A DNA stretch of 64,000 bases from Nitrospira sp. (GTDB lineage: Bacteria; Nitrospirota; Nitrospiria; Nitrospirales; Nitrospiraceae), in contig JACOEM010000003.1 of assembly GCA_024998565.1 (NCBI GenBank), positions 186,001 through 250,000 on the forward strand, in the 5' to 3' direction. Positions 44,627 through 52,492 of the stretch are shown in pieces. Every line of letters starts with the position of its first letter. Positions within the stretch are counted from its first letter, which is position 1. The translations under genes were made by a program, and so were the position numbers. The notes beneath the pieces were generated by a model. That model was not told where the DNA came from, searched no databases, and saw nothing but the letters and a program-made list of their open reading frames with translations.

Positions 44627-44670
44627 AGTATACATAAAGCCCTGGGCCAGTCCACTAGGAGGTGCCCTAG
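44627..44670 (-). promoter_or_regulatory. CTAG-type operator plus -10, driving the Cys-rich gene
   Basis: On the minus strand CTAGGGCACCTCCTAG (44655-44670) is followed after 22 nt by TATACT (44627-44632). Both half sites are perfect. Confidence 0.6.
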
Positions 44671-44704
44671 TTCCCACTCAGGGGTGGTGGCGGAGTCAGG
44701 ATAA

Positions 44705-44749
44705 CTAGGGCTTCCACGAGCTCACCCGGTTCGACCCGCGTGATAGGTT
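44705..44749 (+). promoter_or_regulatory. CTAG-type operator plus -10, driving hemerythrin and katE
   Basis: CTAGGGCTTCCACGAG (44705-44720) is followed after 23 nt by TAGGTT (44744-44749). Confidence 0.55.
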
Positions 44750-44792
44750 GCGCCTGGCAGTAAGGAATCTCTTCATTCGAAAGGAGCTGACC

Positions 44793-45365
44793 ATGGCACG
44801 AGCGGCAGGATTCGTTTCGACGGTTTTCGAAATGCTGAAAGAGGATCACGACAAGGTCAAGAAGCTGTTTGAGGATTTCGAATCGGCGGAGGGGCGAGAG
44901 CGGGGCGAGATCGCAAAAACGGCGATCCAGGAGCTGGAAATCCATGCCGACCTGGAAGAACGCTTGATTTATCCCGCTATTCGGGCGGAACTCGATGACG
45001 CAGACATGATGAACGAGGCGGTGGAGGAACATCACCTCGTCCATGTGCTCATCGCTGAGCTGAAGAAACTCAAATCGGGGGACGAGAAATTTCAGGCCAA
45101 GTTCAGCGTGCTCAGCGAACTGGTGAAGCATCACATCCAGGAAGAAGAGGATGAAATGTTTCCGAAAGCCGAAGCATGCGACATCGACTGGGAATCTCTG
45201 GAGGCAACGGTCCTCAAGCGCAAGGAAACGTTGATGGCCAAAGCATCCGGTCGAAAAACCGGCGCCCGCCATCCAGGAAAACCACTCGATAGACGACCAT
45301 GCCGGCGAGGGCCAACCAGGGGAGGACTGTGCCATGCCCAAAGATCGTTCCAAGCGGGAGAATGA
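44793..45365 (+). CDS. Hemerythrin HHE-domain protein
   Basis: A 190-residue protein with a four-helix hemerythrin fold. The iron-ligand pattern is visible as DHDKVKKLFEDFE, EIHADLEERLIYP, EEHHLVHVLIAEL and KHHIQEEEDEMFP. HHE proteins bind a diiron centre and react with oxygen, nitric oxide or peroxide. The C-terminal 40 residues are basic and overlap the first 32 bases of katE in a different frame. AAGGAG precedes the ATG at 44793. Cotranscription with a catalase fits a role in oxidative stress. Confidence 0.9.
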   Translation: MARAAGFVSTVFEMLKEDHDKVKKLFEDFESAEGRERGEIAKTAIQELEIHADLEERLIYPAIRAELDDADMMNEAVEEHHLVHVLIAELKKLKSGDEKFQAKFSVLSELVKHHIQEEEDEMFPKAEACDIDWESLEATVLKRKETLMAKASGRKTGARHPGKPLDRRPCRRGPTRGGLCHAQRSFQAGE

Positions 45366-47532
45366 GAAAACCGCTGCCCTTGACAGCGCACGGGAGAAGT
45401 CCGGCGATCAGTTCCTGACTACCAATCAAGGCCTGCGCGTCAACGATGATCAGAATAGCCTCAAAGCCGGTGCGCGCGGTCCAACACTGCTGGAAGATTT
45501 TATCCTCCGGGAAAAAATCACGCATTTCGACCATGAACGTATTCCGGAGCGAGTGGTGCACGCGAGGGGCGCCGCGGCGCACGGCTACTTTCAAGTGTAC
45601 AAGTCGCTTGCCTCGCTGACGAGGGCGAAGTTTCTGCAGGACCCGGAGGTCAAGACCCCGGTCTTTGTGCGTTTCTCGACCGTCGCCGGGTCGCGAGGCT
45701 CCAGTGATCTGGCGCGGGACGCGCGCGGCTTCGCCGTGAAGTTTTACACGGAGGAAGGGAATTACGACCTGGTGGGCAACAACATCCCGGTCTTCTTCAT
45801 CCAGGATGCGGTGAAATTCCCGGATCTGGTCCATGCCGTGAAACCGGAGCCTCATCATGAGATGCCGCAGGCGGCCTCGGCGCATGATACGTTCTGGGAC
45901 TTTATCTCGCTGATGCCGGAGTCCATGCACATGATCATGTGGGTCATGTCGGATCGAGCGCTTCCGAGGAGTTTTCGCATGATGGAAGGATTCGGGGTGC
46001 ATACCTTTCGTTTCGTGAATGCCAAGGGGGTCGCTCGATTTGTAAAGTTCCACTGGAAGCCTCTGCTGGGTGTGCATTCCATCTTGTGGGATGAGGCCCA
46101 GAAAATTTCCGGCCTGGATCCTGATTTTCACCGGCGTGATTTGTGGGAGGCGATCGAGGCGGGGCAGTATCCGGAATGGGAGCTAGGAGTGCAGATTGTG
46201 GAGGAGAAAGACGAACATACGTTCGACTTCGATCTTTTGGATCCGACGAAGCTCATTCCTGAAGAACTGGTGCCGGTAGTCCGGATCGGAAAAATGACAC
46301 TGGATCGCAATCCGGATAACTTTTTTGCCGAAACCGAACAGGTGGCCTTCCACCCCGGGCACCTCGTTCCCGGCATCGATTTCACCAACGATCCGTTGTT
46401 GCAGGGCCGACTATTCTCCTATACGGACACCCAACTCATCCGGTTGGGCGGTCCGAACTTCCATGAGATTCCCATCAATCGTCCGCTTGCGCCCATACAT
46501 AACAACCAGCGTGACGGGCACATGCGGCAAACGATCAATCCCGGACAGGTGAGTTATCAACCGAACACATTGGGGGGTGGTTGTCCCATGCAGGCCAGGG
46601 CGGACATGGGTGGGTTCCTGAGTTATGCAGAACGGCTGCCTGCCAGCAAGGTGCGGGAGCGGAGCAGGAGTTTCTTCGACCATTTCAGCCAGGCTGCGCT
46701 GTTTTGGCGGAGCCAGTCTGCGCCGGAGCAAGAACATCTGGTGCAGGCGTTGCAGTTTGAATTGGGCAAGGTCGAGAGTCTTCCCATTCGCGAGCGAATG
46801 GTCGGCATGCTGTCCCAGATCGACAAAAATCTGGCTTCACGAGTGGCCGAGGGGCTGGGGCTGCCGGTCAAGAAGGTCGACGGTCTGCTCAATTTGAGTA
46901 TTCCTGCGGACGGGGATCCGAAGGATTTTCAGCCCAAGCGGGCGACGACCTCACTGGAGAAATCCGCGGCGTTGAGCATGGTGCTGGCTCCCAAGGAAGG
47001 CATCCAAACCAGGAAAGTGGCGATTCTTGTTGCCGATGGAGTGAACGCAGAAGCTGTCAAGGGAATGCAGACGGCCCTGGCGGCTGCCGGAGGGCAGGGC
47101 AAGATCGTGGGAACCCGCTCGGGGAGCCTCAAAGCTGCGAACGGCAGTCAGATGAAGATCGATTTCAGCCTGTTGACGACGGGATCGGTCTTATTCGACG
47201 CGGTCTATGTTCCCGGCGGTGAAGCGAGCGTCAGTGCATTGTTGCGCACCGCCAAAGCCAGGATGTTTGTTCAGGACGCCTACCTGCATTGCAAGACGAT
47301 TGCCGCAACGGGGGAGGGGGTTGCCTTTGTTGAAGAGGCGGTCGGGGCGGTCGATCCGAGTGCGCAACCTCGCGAAAACCTCAAGGGACTGACGAAAAAC
47401 TGGTCAGGTGATCCGGGGATTATTCTGTCGCCGGATCCGTTACCCAAGCAGATTGCGGCCCCCTTCATTGAGGGAATCGAGATGCATCGGCATTGGACAA
47501 GGGAAGTGCCCCTCGCCAGACCTACATCCTAG
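45334..47532 (+). CDS. katE: Large-subunit catalase, HPII type
   Basis: A 732-residue haem catalase of clade II with an extra C-terminal flavodoxin/DJ-1-like domain ([19 protein letters not shown] onwards). The catalytic His is in [12 protein letters not shown], the Asn in [17 protein letters not shown], and the proximal Tyr in [15 protein letters not shown]. The enzyme breaks hydrogen peroxide into water and oxygen, complementing SOD at 13520. Its start lies inside the end of the hemerythrin gene. A GC-rich hairpin follows the stop codon. Confidence 0.96.
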   Translation: MPKDRSKRENEKTAALDSAREKSGDQFLTTNQGLRVNDDQNSLKAGARGPTLLEDFILREKITHFDHERIPERVVHARGAAAHGYFQVYKSLASLTRAKFLQDPEVKTPVFVRFSTVAGSRGSSDLARDARGFAVKFYTEEGNYDLVGNNIPVFFIQDAVKFPDLVHAVKPEPHHEMPQAASAHDTFWDFISLMPESMHMIMWVMSDRALPRSFRMMEGFGVHTFRFVNAKGVARFVKFHWKPLLGVHSILWDEAQKISGLDPDFHRRDLWEAIEAGQYPEWELGVQIVEEKDEHTFDFDLLDPTKLIPEELVPVVRIGKMTLDRNPDNFFAETEQVAFHPGHLVPGIDFTNDPLLQGRLFSYTDTQLIRLGGPNFHEIPINRPLAPIHNNQRDGHMRQTINPGQVSYQPNTLGGGCPMQARADMGGFLSYAERLPASKVRERSRSFFDHFSQAALFWRSQSAPEQEHLVQALQFELGKVESLPIRERMVGMLSQIDKNLASRVAEGLGLPVKKVDGLLNLSIPADGDPKDFQPKRATTSLEKSAALSMVLAPKEGIQTRKVAILVADGVNAEAVKGMQTALAAAGGQGKIVGTRSGSLKAANGSQMKIDFSLLTTGSVLFDAVYVPGGEASVSALLRTAKARMFVQDAYLHCKTIAATGEGVAFVEEAVGAVDPSAQPRENLKGLTKNWSGDPGIILSPDPLPKQIAAPFIEGIEMHRHWTREVPLARPTS

Positions 47533-47574
47533 AACGTATGTCGCGAGGCCTTACGCTGGTCGTGTTGAACGCAG

Positions 47575-47612
47575 CCGCCCTCCACACCGTTGATGTGGAG
47601 GGCGGTTGTGTA
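47575..47612 (+). terminator. Terminator-like hairpin after katE
   Basis: CCGCCCTCCACA (47575-47586) pairs perfectly with 47594-47605 across a seven-base loop. The following bases TTGTGTATGT give only a weak U tract. It lies between two convergent genes and may serve either strand. Confidence 0.6.
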
Positions 47613-47630
47613 TGTAGAGGCGGAGCCGGC

Positions 47631-48068
47631 CTACTGAACGTTGATGGAGCCGTGGGTGTTGGCCATGCTGGTCTTCGTGTCGGCAGCCGGCCGGACCGAA
47701 TATTTCACGGTACCGACCCGACTGAAACAGAGGCCAGCGGTCTCATTGCTGGACAAGGTGGTGGAGTTGTCCACGCCCATACCCATGGCCTTGGAGAACC
47801 CGTTCCGGCAGGAGACATTATGCTCGAGCGGCTCGTCGATCGTGACAGTAACAGAGTCCTGCCGCTGATTGATCCACCGAACCTCGTCTCCGGCCCGAAC
47901 CGTCAAGGCATCAGGGACGATGGTGTCCTTGATGACGATGTTCTTGACCATGCCGGTTTTCGTGCCTACCTCCATTTCCGAGTGTGTTTTCGATGCGGTC
48001 GGTGAATGGGAGCAGGCAGCCAATGAGATAAGCGCCAACGCGAGCAGCGAATGCAGTGCGGTCTTCAT
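47631..48068 (-). CDS. Lipoprotein with a cupredoxin-like domain lacking copper ligands
   Basis: A 145-residue lipoprotein: signal peptide and lipobox LISLAACS. The mature part has VPDALTVRAGDEVRWINQRQDSVTVTID and a C-terminal FSRVGTVKYSV, the layout of plastocyanin/cupredoxin domains. The usual copper ligands (His...Cys-x-x-His-x-x-Met) are not present in the C-terminal loop; cysteines at NVSCRNGF and GLCFS might instead form a disulfide. AAGGAGG precedes the ATG at 48068. No CTAG operator is found upstream. Confidence 0.7.
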   Translation of the reverse strand: MKTALHSLLALALISLAACSHSPTASKTHSEMEVGTKTGMVKNIVIKDTIVPDALTVRAGDEVRWINQRQDSVTVTIDEPLEHNVSCRNGFSKAMGMGVDNSTTLSSNETAGLCFSRVGTVKYSVRPAADTKTSMANTHGSINVQ

Positions 48069-48288
48069 CGATTTCCTCCTTGGTAAGATGAACATGGTGT
48101 TACAGGAATGCCGTCCTCACAAAGTTTTGCAGGCCATCGCACTCGATAGCTCACAGTACAGAGGCCTGGTGCGAGACCATACTCGGGAGACCCCCAGTAT
48201 GCCTGTGAGACCTGACTGGTTATTAGTTGAAGAAGGACGATTGCGAGCGGGAGCTGTGCATATACCGCTTTCGGAGGTTCGGCCGACA

Positions 48289-49155
48289 ATGAAAAGGAAG
48301 CGCATGTGGGGGACGGTTCGAGCTGCGGGGCTCTGCCTCCTGTCGGTTGTCGTTCTCTTGAGCGGTTGTGCCCTGACTTTTGGGTACCGGCATGCCGATT
48401 GGCTGATCAGCTGGCAATTGGATCACTATTTGGACCTTACGGCGGGCCAGCGCCGGGATGTGACGGCCCGCTTAAAACCGCTGCTTACAAGACACCGTGC
48501 CGAGGCGATTCCACGGTACGAACAGTTTCTGAAAGAGCTGCAACAACGGGTAAGCGGGGGACTGACAGGGGATGATCTCGAGTGGGTGTACGCGTCTTAC
48601 GACCGGTTTCGAGCGGACCTGCTCGAGCGGGCAATACCGGACGGCAGCGCCCTATTGGTGACCGTCAACGAGCGGCAGATTCGAAATCTTGAAGACGTGT
48701 TTCGTAAAGAGGAGCAGAAAGCCATCCGGGCGCTGCAGGGATCGAGCGCCAACCGTCTCGACGAGCGTACAAGAAAACTCCTGGCCATTGCCGAGGATTG
48801 GCTGGGTCCCTTGAGCCCTGAGCAGGTGGCAAGAATCAGCCCCTTCACAAGGGCTCTTCCCGATACTCAACCTGTGTTGTGGCACTACCGCCGGCAGCGC
48901 CAGCAGGAACTCCTGACGGTGCTCAGACGCCCTGCGTCAATCGATGATATGAGCCTGGAATTGCGGATGATGTTCGTACAGTCGGACCAGACCGCGCCGG
49001 TCGTCTTTCGTGAGATGGTGAAGGAATTGCGGGCATCCCTTACACGCCTGCTGTTGGAAACCGACCGACTTCTGACCGTTCAACAGAGGCGTAAGGCGGT
49101 GACGTCTATCCAACGTCTCATTGACGACCTGCACAGCCTATCCCAGGGCTCGTGA
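48289..49155 (+). CDS. DUF6279-type lipoprotein
   Basis: A 288-residue lipoprotein: signal peptide with lipobox VVVLLSGCAL. The mature sequence GYRHADWLISWQLDHYLDLTAGQRRDV matches the DUF6279 family (x-NxxDWLxxWxLDxYxDLTxxQ), and the rest is helical. The function of this family is unknown; members are found in proteobacterial envelopes. Two starts are possible: 48289 (used here, GGAGG 12 bases upstream) and 48304 (AAGGAAG upstream). No CTAG operator lies upstream. Confidence 0.8.
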   Translation: MKRKRMWGTVRAAGLCLLSVVVLLSGCALTFGYRHADWLISWQLDHYLDLTAGQRRDVTARLKPLLTRHRAEAIPRYEQFLKELQQRVSGGLTGDDLEWVYASYDRFRADLLERAIPDGSALLVTVNERQIRNLEDVFRKEEQKAIRALQGSSANRLDERTRKLLAIAEDWLGPLSPEQVARISPFTRALPDTQPVLWHYRRQRQQELLTVLRRPASIDDMSLELRMMFVQSDQTAPVVFREMVKELRASLTRLLLETDRLLTVQQRRKAVTSIQRLIDDLHSLSQGS

Positions 49156-49236
49156 TCAGAACCCGACTACACCGAACAACCATAGCACCAGAACCAAACT
49201 CATCGGCACTCCCAGAAGCCAGAGAAGGATCGGCAT
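49156..49236 (-). CDS. 26-residue single-helix membrane peptide
   Basis: The peptide is almost entirely hydrophobic (PILLWLLGVPMSLVLVLWLF then GVVGF), one membrane helix with a conserved-looking GVP kink. AAGGAGACGACATC precedes the ATG, a convincing ribosome binding site. It overlaps nothing on its strand and lies 78 bp downstream of a CTAG-type promoter candidate. It resembles other tiny hydrophobic peptides in bacterial stress regions but cannot be assigned to a family. Confidence 0.55.
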   Translation of the reverse strand: MPILLWLLGVPMSLVLVLWLFGVVGF

Positions 49237-49313
49237 GATGTCGTCTCCTTGGCAGAAGTGAAACGTTACTGGCCGCAGCACTGTTTCTCAGTTCAATCTT
49301 TGCGGCTGTCATT

Positions 49314-49358
49314 ACGATGCCGCAGGGAGGCGAACGGCGCTACTAGGCGATCCCCTGG
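49314..49358 (-). promoter_or_regulatory. CTAG-type operator with a partial -10, upstream of the 26-residue peptide
   Basis: On the minus strand CCAGGGGATCGCCTAG (49343-49358) is followed after 23 nt by CATCGT (49314-49319), which keeps A2 and T6 of TANNNT. Confidence 0.4.
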
Positions 49359-49382
49359 CGTTGCGGGCAATCGTGGCCCGGA

Positions 49383-51116
49383 TCAAGAGGTGTGTTCATC
49401 CCCGCCTGCCGGAACGGTGTACCGTTCCTCGATCGCCCTCCGGATCAGTTGCCGGCTCGCTTCTGCGGGCAGATGAGTCTCCTGTTCCACTTCGAGAACG
49501 CGCTGCGCGAGTGCCTCGTCCTTGATCACCTGCTTGATCCAGGTCGAGTAATCGTGAGAGCGGAGGTGATGAGTCCATGTCATCTGGTCGACGCCTTCGC
49601 CGAGTTGCATGAATAGCAGTAAATTGTGTGCGCGAAGGTTGAGCTGTCCGGCCGGTCCGCGAAAGTAAAAGCTCTGCTCCGGAGGCAGTTCGCCTTCCGC
49701 ATATTTCCGTCGATGCCGGCGGCGTTCGATGGTGCTTGGAGCGATCTCAAGCACGAAAGGCGTCGTCCCGGAGGTGCGATCCCACATAATCGCTCGGCCC
49801 GGTTGAAGCCGGGCGGCCGTCGCGGCCGGAGGCGCCTGTTGGATCGCCGCGCAATACTGTTTCAACGTCCCGTCCGGCGATTTGCCCAGGGTGAACACGA
49901 TATCCACGGTCTTGAGAATCGAATGTTCGATGTGGTCGGGATGAACGGTGACGTAAATCATGCCGGTGAGATCCTTCATCAGTCCCGGTGTCGTGGGGTT
50001 CCCATCGACCGGCAGGAGATGATGCGTTTCATCGACGAGCATCCAATGGGGACGGCCTGATTTCGATCGGAGTTCCTGAAGCTTGGGCAACAGGGTGAGA
50101 AAAAATGAAGGCCGGTCCTGCAACGGCAGTCCCACGAGGTTGACGACCACGTGGTTATTCGGATTGGCCAATGCGGTGAGAATTTCGGCGTGACTGGGAC
50201 CATCCTGTGCGGTTCCGAGGATAATCGCCTGTGGAAAACTTTCGTAGTCTCCCTCCGGATCGATCACACACAATTGATAAGCCCGCTCGCCAAGTCGCTC
50301 GAGTAGCCCCGTCGCCAGCGTAGACTTCCCACTGCCTGACGTGCCGGCAAGCAGGAGGTTTTGTCGCGCCGGATGAAACGTGATGTCGCCCCCGTTCTCC
50401 TGTGTGCCGAGCGCAATCCGATGTCGCGCCACGGATCGTTCCGCTACCTCCAGGTCATTCTCAACCAGCTCATTCATCAGCTCGATGACTCCGTGGCCAT
50501 GGTCGCCGACGGTGGTGCGATCCGCCGTTTCCTTCAACATCGGCACGGCATTCTCGACCGCCGCGGCATATTCTGAACATGCCAGCATGGCATGATCGTT
50601 TTCTCCGTCTCCGATCGCAGCAATGTTATGAGGCGACAATTCCACCTGTTTGAGCGCTGCGCTCAGCCCCGTGGCCTTATTGATGCCATGTGACAACACC
50701 ATCACCGCGCCCTTGTTGAAGATGATGCGCAGTTCAAGACCGAGGTCACGAATGATGTCGAGGAGGACTGTTTCGTAAGGGACCCGGCTCGCCACGATCG
50801 AATGACCGATGGTGAGATGTTCCACCTTGCGACGTTGCACTTCTTCCAGGAATGCCGGTGGAGGAGGAGGGGCAAGAAGAGTGATTTCTTTAGTGGCCGG
50901 TCGGTAGAGGACTGCGCCATTTTCCGCCACGACACTTTCGCAGAGTGATATCTGGGGAAAAATCTCCAGGATCTCCGGCAATACTCGGCCGGTGACCAGA
51001 ATGAGTTTGCGACCCGAGGCCACAAGGCGTTCGATGGCCTGGACGGTGTCCTGGCTCACAGTTCCCCCGCTCGCCAATGTCCCGTCATAGTCGGCGGCCA
51101 ATGCTAAATAACGCAT
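49383..51116 (-). CDS. HAD phosphatase fused to a P-loop ATPase
   Basis: A 577-residue two-domain protein. Residues 1-220 are a HAD phosphatase of the Cof/IIB type: ADYDGTLA with Asp9 and Asp11, LVTGR, and GDGENDHAML. From about 250 there is a HerA/DUF87-like ATPase with P-loop LLAGTSGSGKSTL, a VIDPEGDY block and Walker B PHWMLVDETHHLLPV. The start at 51116 has AGGAG nine bases upstream; the longer open frame upstream lacks a start signal. Such fusions are known in other bacteria but the physiological substrate is unknown. It is divergent from ku with a CTAG-rich region between. Confidence 0.85.
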   Translation of the reverse strand: MRYLALAADYDGTLASGGTVSQDTVQAIERLVASGRKLILVTGRVLPEILEIFPQISLCESVVAENGAVLYRPATKEITLLAPPPPPAFLEEVQRRKVEHLTIGHSIVASRVPYETVLLDIIRDLGLELRIIFNKGAVMVLSHGINKATGLSAALKQVELSPHNIAAIGDGENDHAMLACSEYAAAVENAVPMLKETADRTTVGDHGHGVIELMNELVENDLEVAERSVARHRIALGTQENGGDITFHPARQNLLLAGTSGSGKSTLATGLLERLGERAYQLCVIDPEGDYESFPQAIILGTAQDGPSHAEILTALANPNNHVVVNLVGLPLQDRPSFFLTLLPKLQELRSKSGRPHWMLVDETHHLLPVDGNPTTPGLMKDLTGMIYVTVHPDHIEHSILKTVDIVFTLGKSPDGTLKQYCAAIQQAPPAATAARLQPGRAIMWDRTSGTTPFVLEIAPSTIERRRHRRKYAEGELPPEQSFYFRGPAGQLNLRAHNLLLFMQLGEGVDQMTWTHHLRSHDYSTWIKQVIKDEALAQRVLEVEQETHLPAEASRQLIRRAIEERYTVPAGGDEHTS

Positions 51117-51213
51117 GTAAGTGCTTCTCCTTTGTGCCGAGTTCGCCTGCGGACCTGGATTCTTCTGCCCTGTGAGACGGAGATTGCGCGCTTGCCAAAA
51201 CATCGGAGGGTGT

Positions 51214-51230
51214 CTAGGCCTTGAGCCTAG
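51214..51230. promoter_or_regulatory. CTAG-type palindrome with 13-bp half-site spacing
   Basis: CTAGGC (51214-51219) and GCCTAG (51225-51230) are perfect inverted arms around a five-base centre. It overlaps the TAGGCT hexamer of the element at 51224-51269 and could act as a repressing site. Confidence 0.4.
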
Positions 51231-51269
51231 TGACAATAGGCGAGTGAATGCAGCTAGGCAGGGGCCTAG
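51224..51269 (-). promoter_or_regulatory. CTAG-type operator plus -10, driving the HAD-ATPase gene
   Basis: On the minus strand CTAGGCCCCTGCCTAG (51254-51269, perfect six-base arms) is followed after 24 nt by TAGGCT (51224-51229). The start codon is about 108 bp further on. Confidence 0.55.
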
Positions 51270-51287
51270 TTTCACGATGCCGCCAGG

Positions 51288-51331
51288 CTAGGGATTGTCC
51301 GAGTTGGCGAGAGAAGTTCTCGTGGTATCGT
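51288..51331 (+). promoter_or_regulatory. CTAG-type operator plus -10, driving the ku-treZ-glucosidase-ligD unit
   Basis: CTAGGGATTGTCCGAG (51288-51303) is followed after 22 nt by TATCGT (51326-51331). Confidence 0.5.
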
Positions 51332-51362
51332 GAAATTCCGGAGCATGTCCGGGGAAATTTCA

Positions 51363-51578
51363 ATGATGACGATCTGTCTTTACGACTGCAGTCCCTGCAG
51401 GGATGCCTTGTGCCGGCGGGAGGGTTGTCGGCTGGCCACAGAGATGCGTTCTTTCGTCTGCGATGGCTGCGGCGAACCGGTATCACGTGTCAATTGTCTG
51501 GAGCTCTGTGTGATGTGCTCCCTCACTGTAGGACAGGAGCTGTCTTCGGTCCCCCGGAAGGTGCTTCACTCAAGGTGA
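51363..51578 (+). CDS. Possible small Cys-rich protein upstream of ku
   Basis: From this ATG the frame gives 71 residues with ten cysteines in pairs (CSPCRDALCRREGC, VCDGCG, NCLELCVMC), suggesting one or two zinc sites. It ends five bases before ku and lies downstream of a candidate promoter. The ribosome binding site is poor, so it may be an untranslated leader or a weakly translated leader peptide. A GTG at 51330 in the same frame overlaps the -10 hexamer and is unlikely. Confidence 0.35.
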   Translation: MMTICLYDCSPCRDALCRREGCRLATEMRSFVCDGCGEPVSRVNCLELCVMCSLTVGQELSSVPRKVLHSR

Positions 51579-51582
51579 TGTC

Positions 51583-52443
51583 ATGCCGCGATCGCTCTGG
51601 AAAGGATCCATCAGTTTTGGGCTCGTCAATATTCCTGTTGTGCTCTATTCGGCCGAAAACCGGAACAGCTTTGATTTGACGCTCCTCGACCGTCGCGACA
51701 TGAAACCGGTCGGATTCAAGCGCTACAACAAGGAGTCGGGCAAGGAGGTGGCGTGGGACCAGATCGTAAAAAGATACGAATATGAGAAGGACCGTTACGT
51801 CGTACTGACGGACGAAGACTTTCGACGTGCGAATGTCGAAGCGACACAGACCATCGATATTCTGAATTTTGTGCGGGCCGAAGAAATCCCGCCTACCTCA
51901 TTCGAAACCCCGTACTACCTGGCGCCGGATAAACGGGGAGAAAAAGGCTATGCGCTCTTGCGCGAAACCTTGAGCAAGACAGGGAAAGTTGCCGTTGCCA
52001 CGGTTGTGATCAGGACGCGGCAATATATCGCCGCGCTGATTCCCTGGAGTGAAATGATGGTGTTGAACACGCTGCGCTATGCCAACGAACTCCGGCCGAC
52101 CAAGGATCTCGGGATTCCCGCGAAAAGTTTAAAGACGACCGGAGTGACCTCCCGGGAGTTGGAGATGGCCACGAAGTTGGTAGAGGAAATGTCGGAGCGT
52201 TGGAAGCCGGCCCAATACAAGGACACCTACCATGAGGATCTCATGCGATTGATCCACAAGCGGATCAAGGCAGGAAAAACCGAAGTCGTGACGGTACCTG
52301 AAGAAGGTGAGGCCCAAAATCAGCCGGGTCGCGCCAAGGTCGTAGATTTAATGGCTCTCCTCAAGCGAAGTGTGCAGCGCTCCGTGAAACCGAAGCCACC
52401 GTCGCGGGGTAGTGAGCGGCATGTCAGCCGCAAGACGGCATGA
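51583..52443 (+). CDS. ku: DNA end-joining protein Ku
   Basis: A 286-residue bacterial Ku: LWKGSISFGLVNIPV at the N-terminus, GKEVAWDQIVKRYEYEKDRYVVLTDEDF and a Lys-rich C-terminal tail. Ku binds double-strand DNA ends and recruits LigD for non-homologous end joining. AAGGTG precedes the ATG. It is the first confidently assigned gene of a unit with treZ, a GH133 enzyme and ligD. Confidence 0.96.
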   Translation: MPRSLWKGSISFGLVNIPVVLYSAENRNSFDLTLLDRRDMKPVGFKRYNKESGKEVAWDQIVKRYEYEKDRYVVLTDEDFRRANVEATQTIDILNFVRAEEIPPTSFETPYYLAPDKRGEKGYALLRETLSKTGKVAVATVVIRTRQYIAALIPWSEMMVLNTLRYANELRPTKDLGIPAKSLKTTGVTSRELEMATKLVEEMSERWKPAQYKDTYHEDLMRLIHKRIKAGKTEVVTVPEEGEAQNQPGRAKVVDLMALLKRSVQRSVKPKPPSRGSERHVSRKTA

Positions 52444-52492
52444 ATCGACCAGGAAAATCAGTTTGCGTGAGGGCTCCCAAAGGAATCGCATC

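Noticed and set aside
49250-49345. A signal-peptide-like stretch LLAAALFLSSIFAAVITM
   Set aside because: It has no in-frame start codon; a one-base change would be needed.
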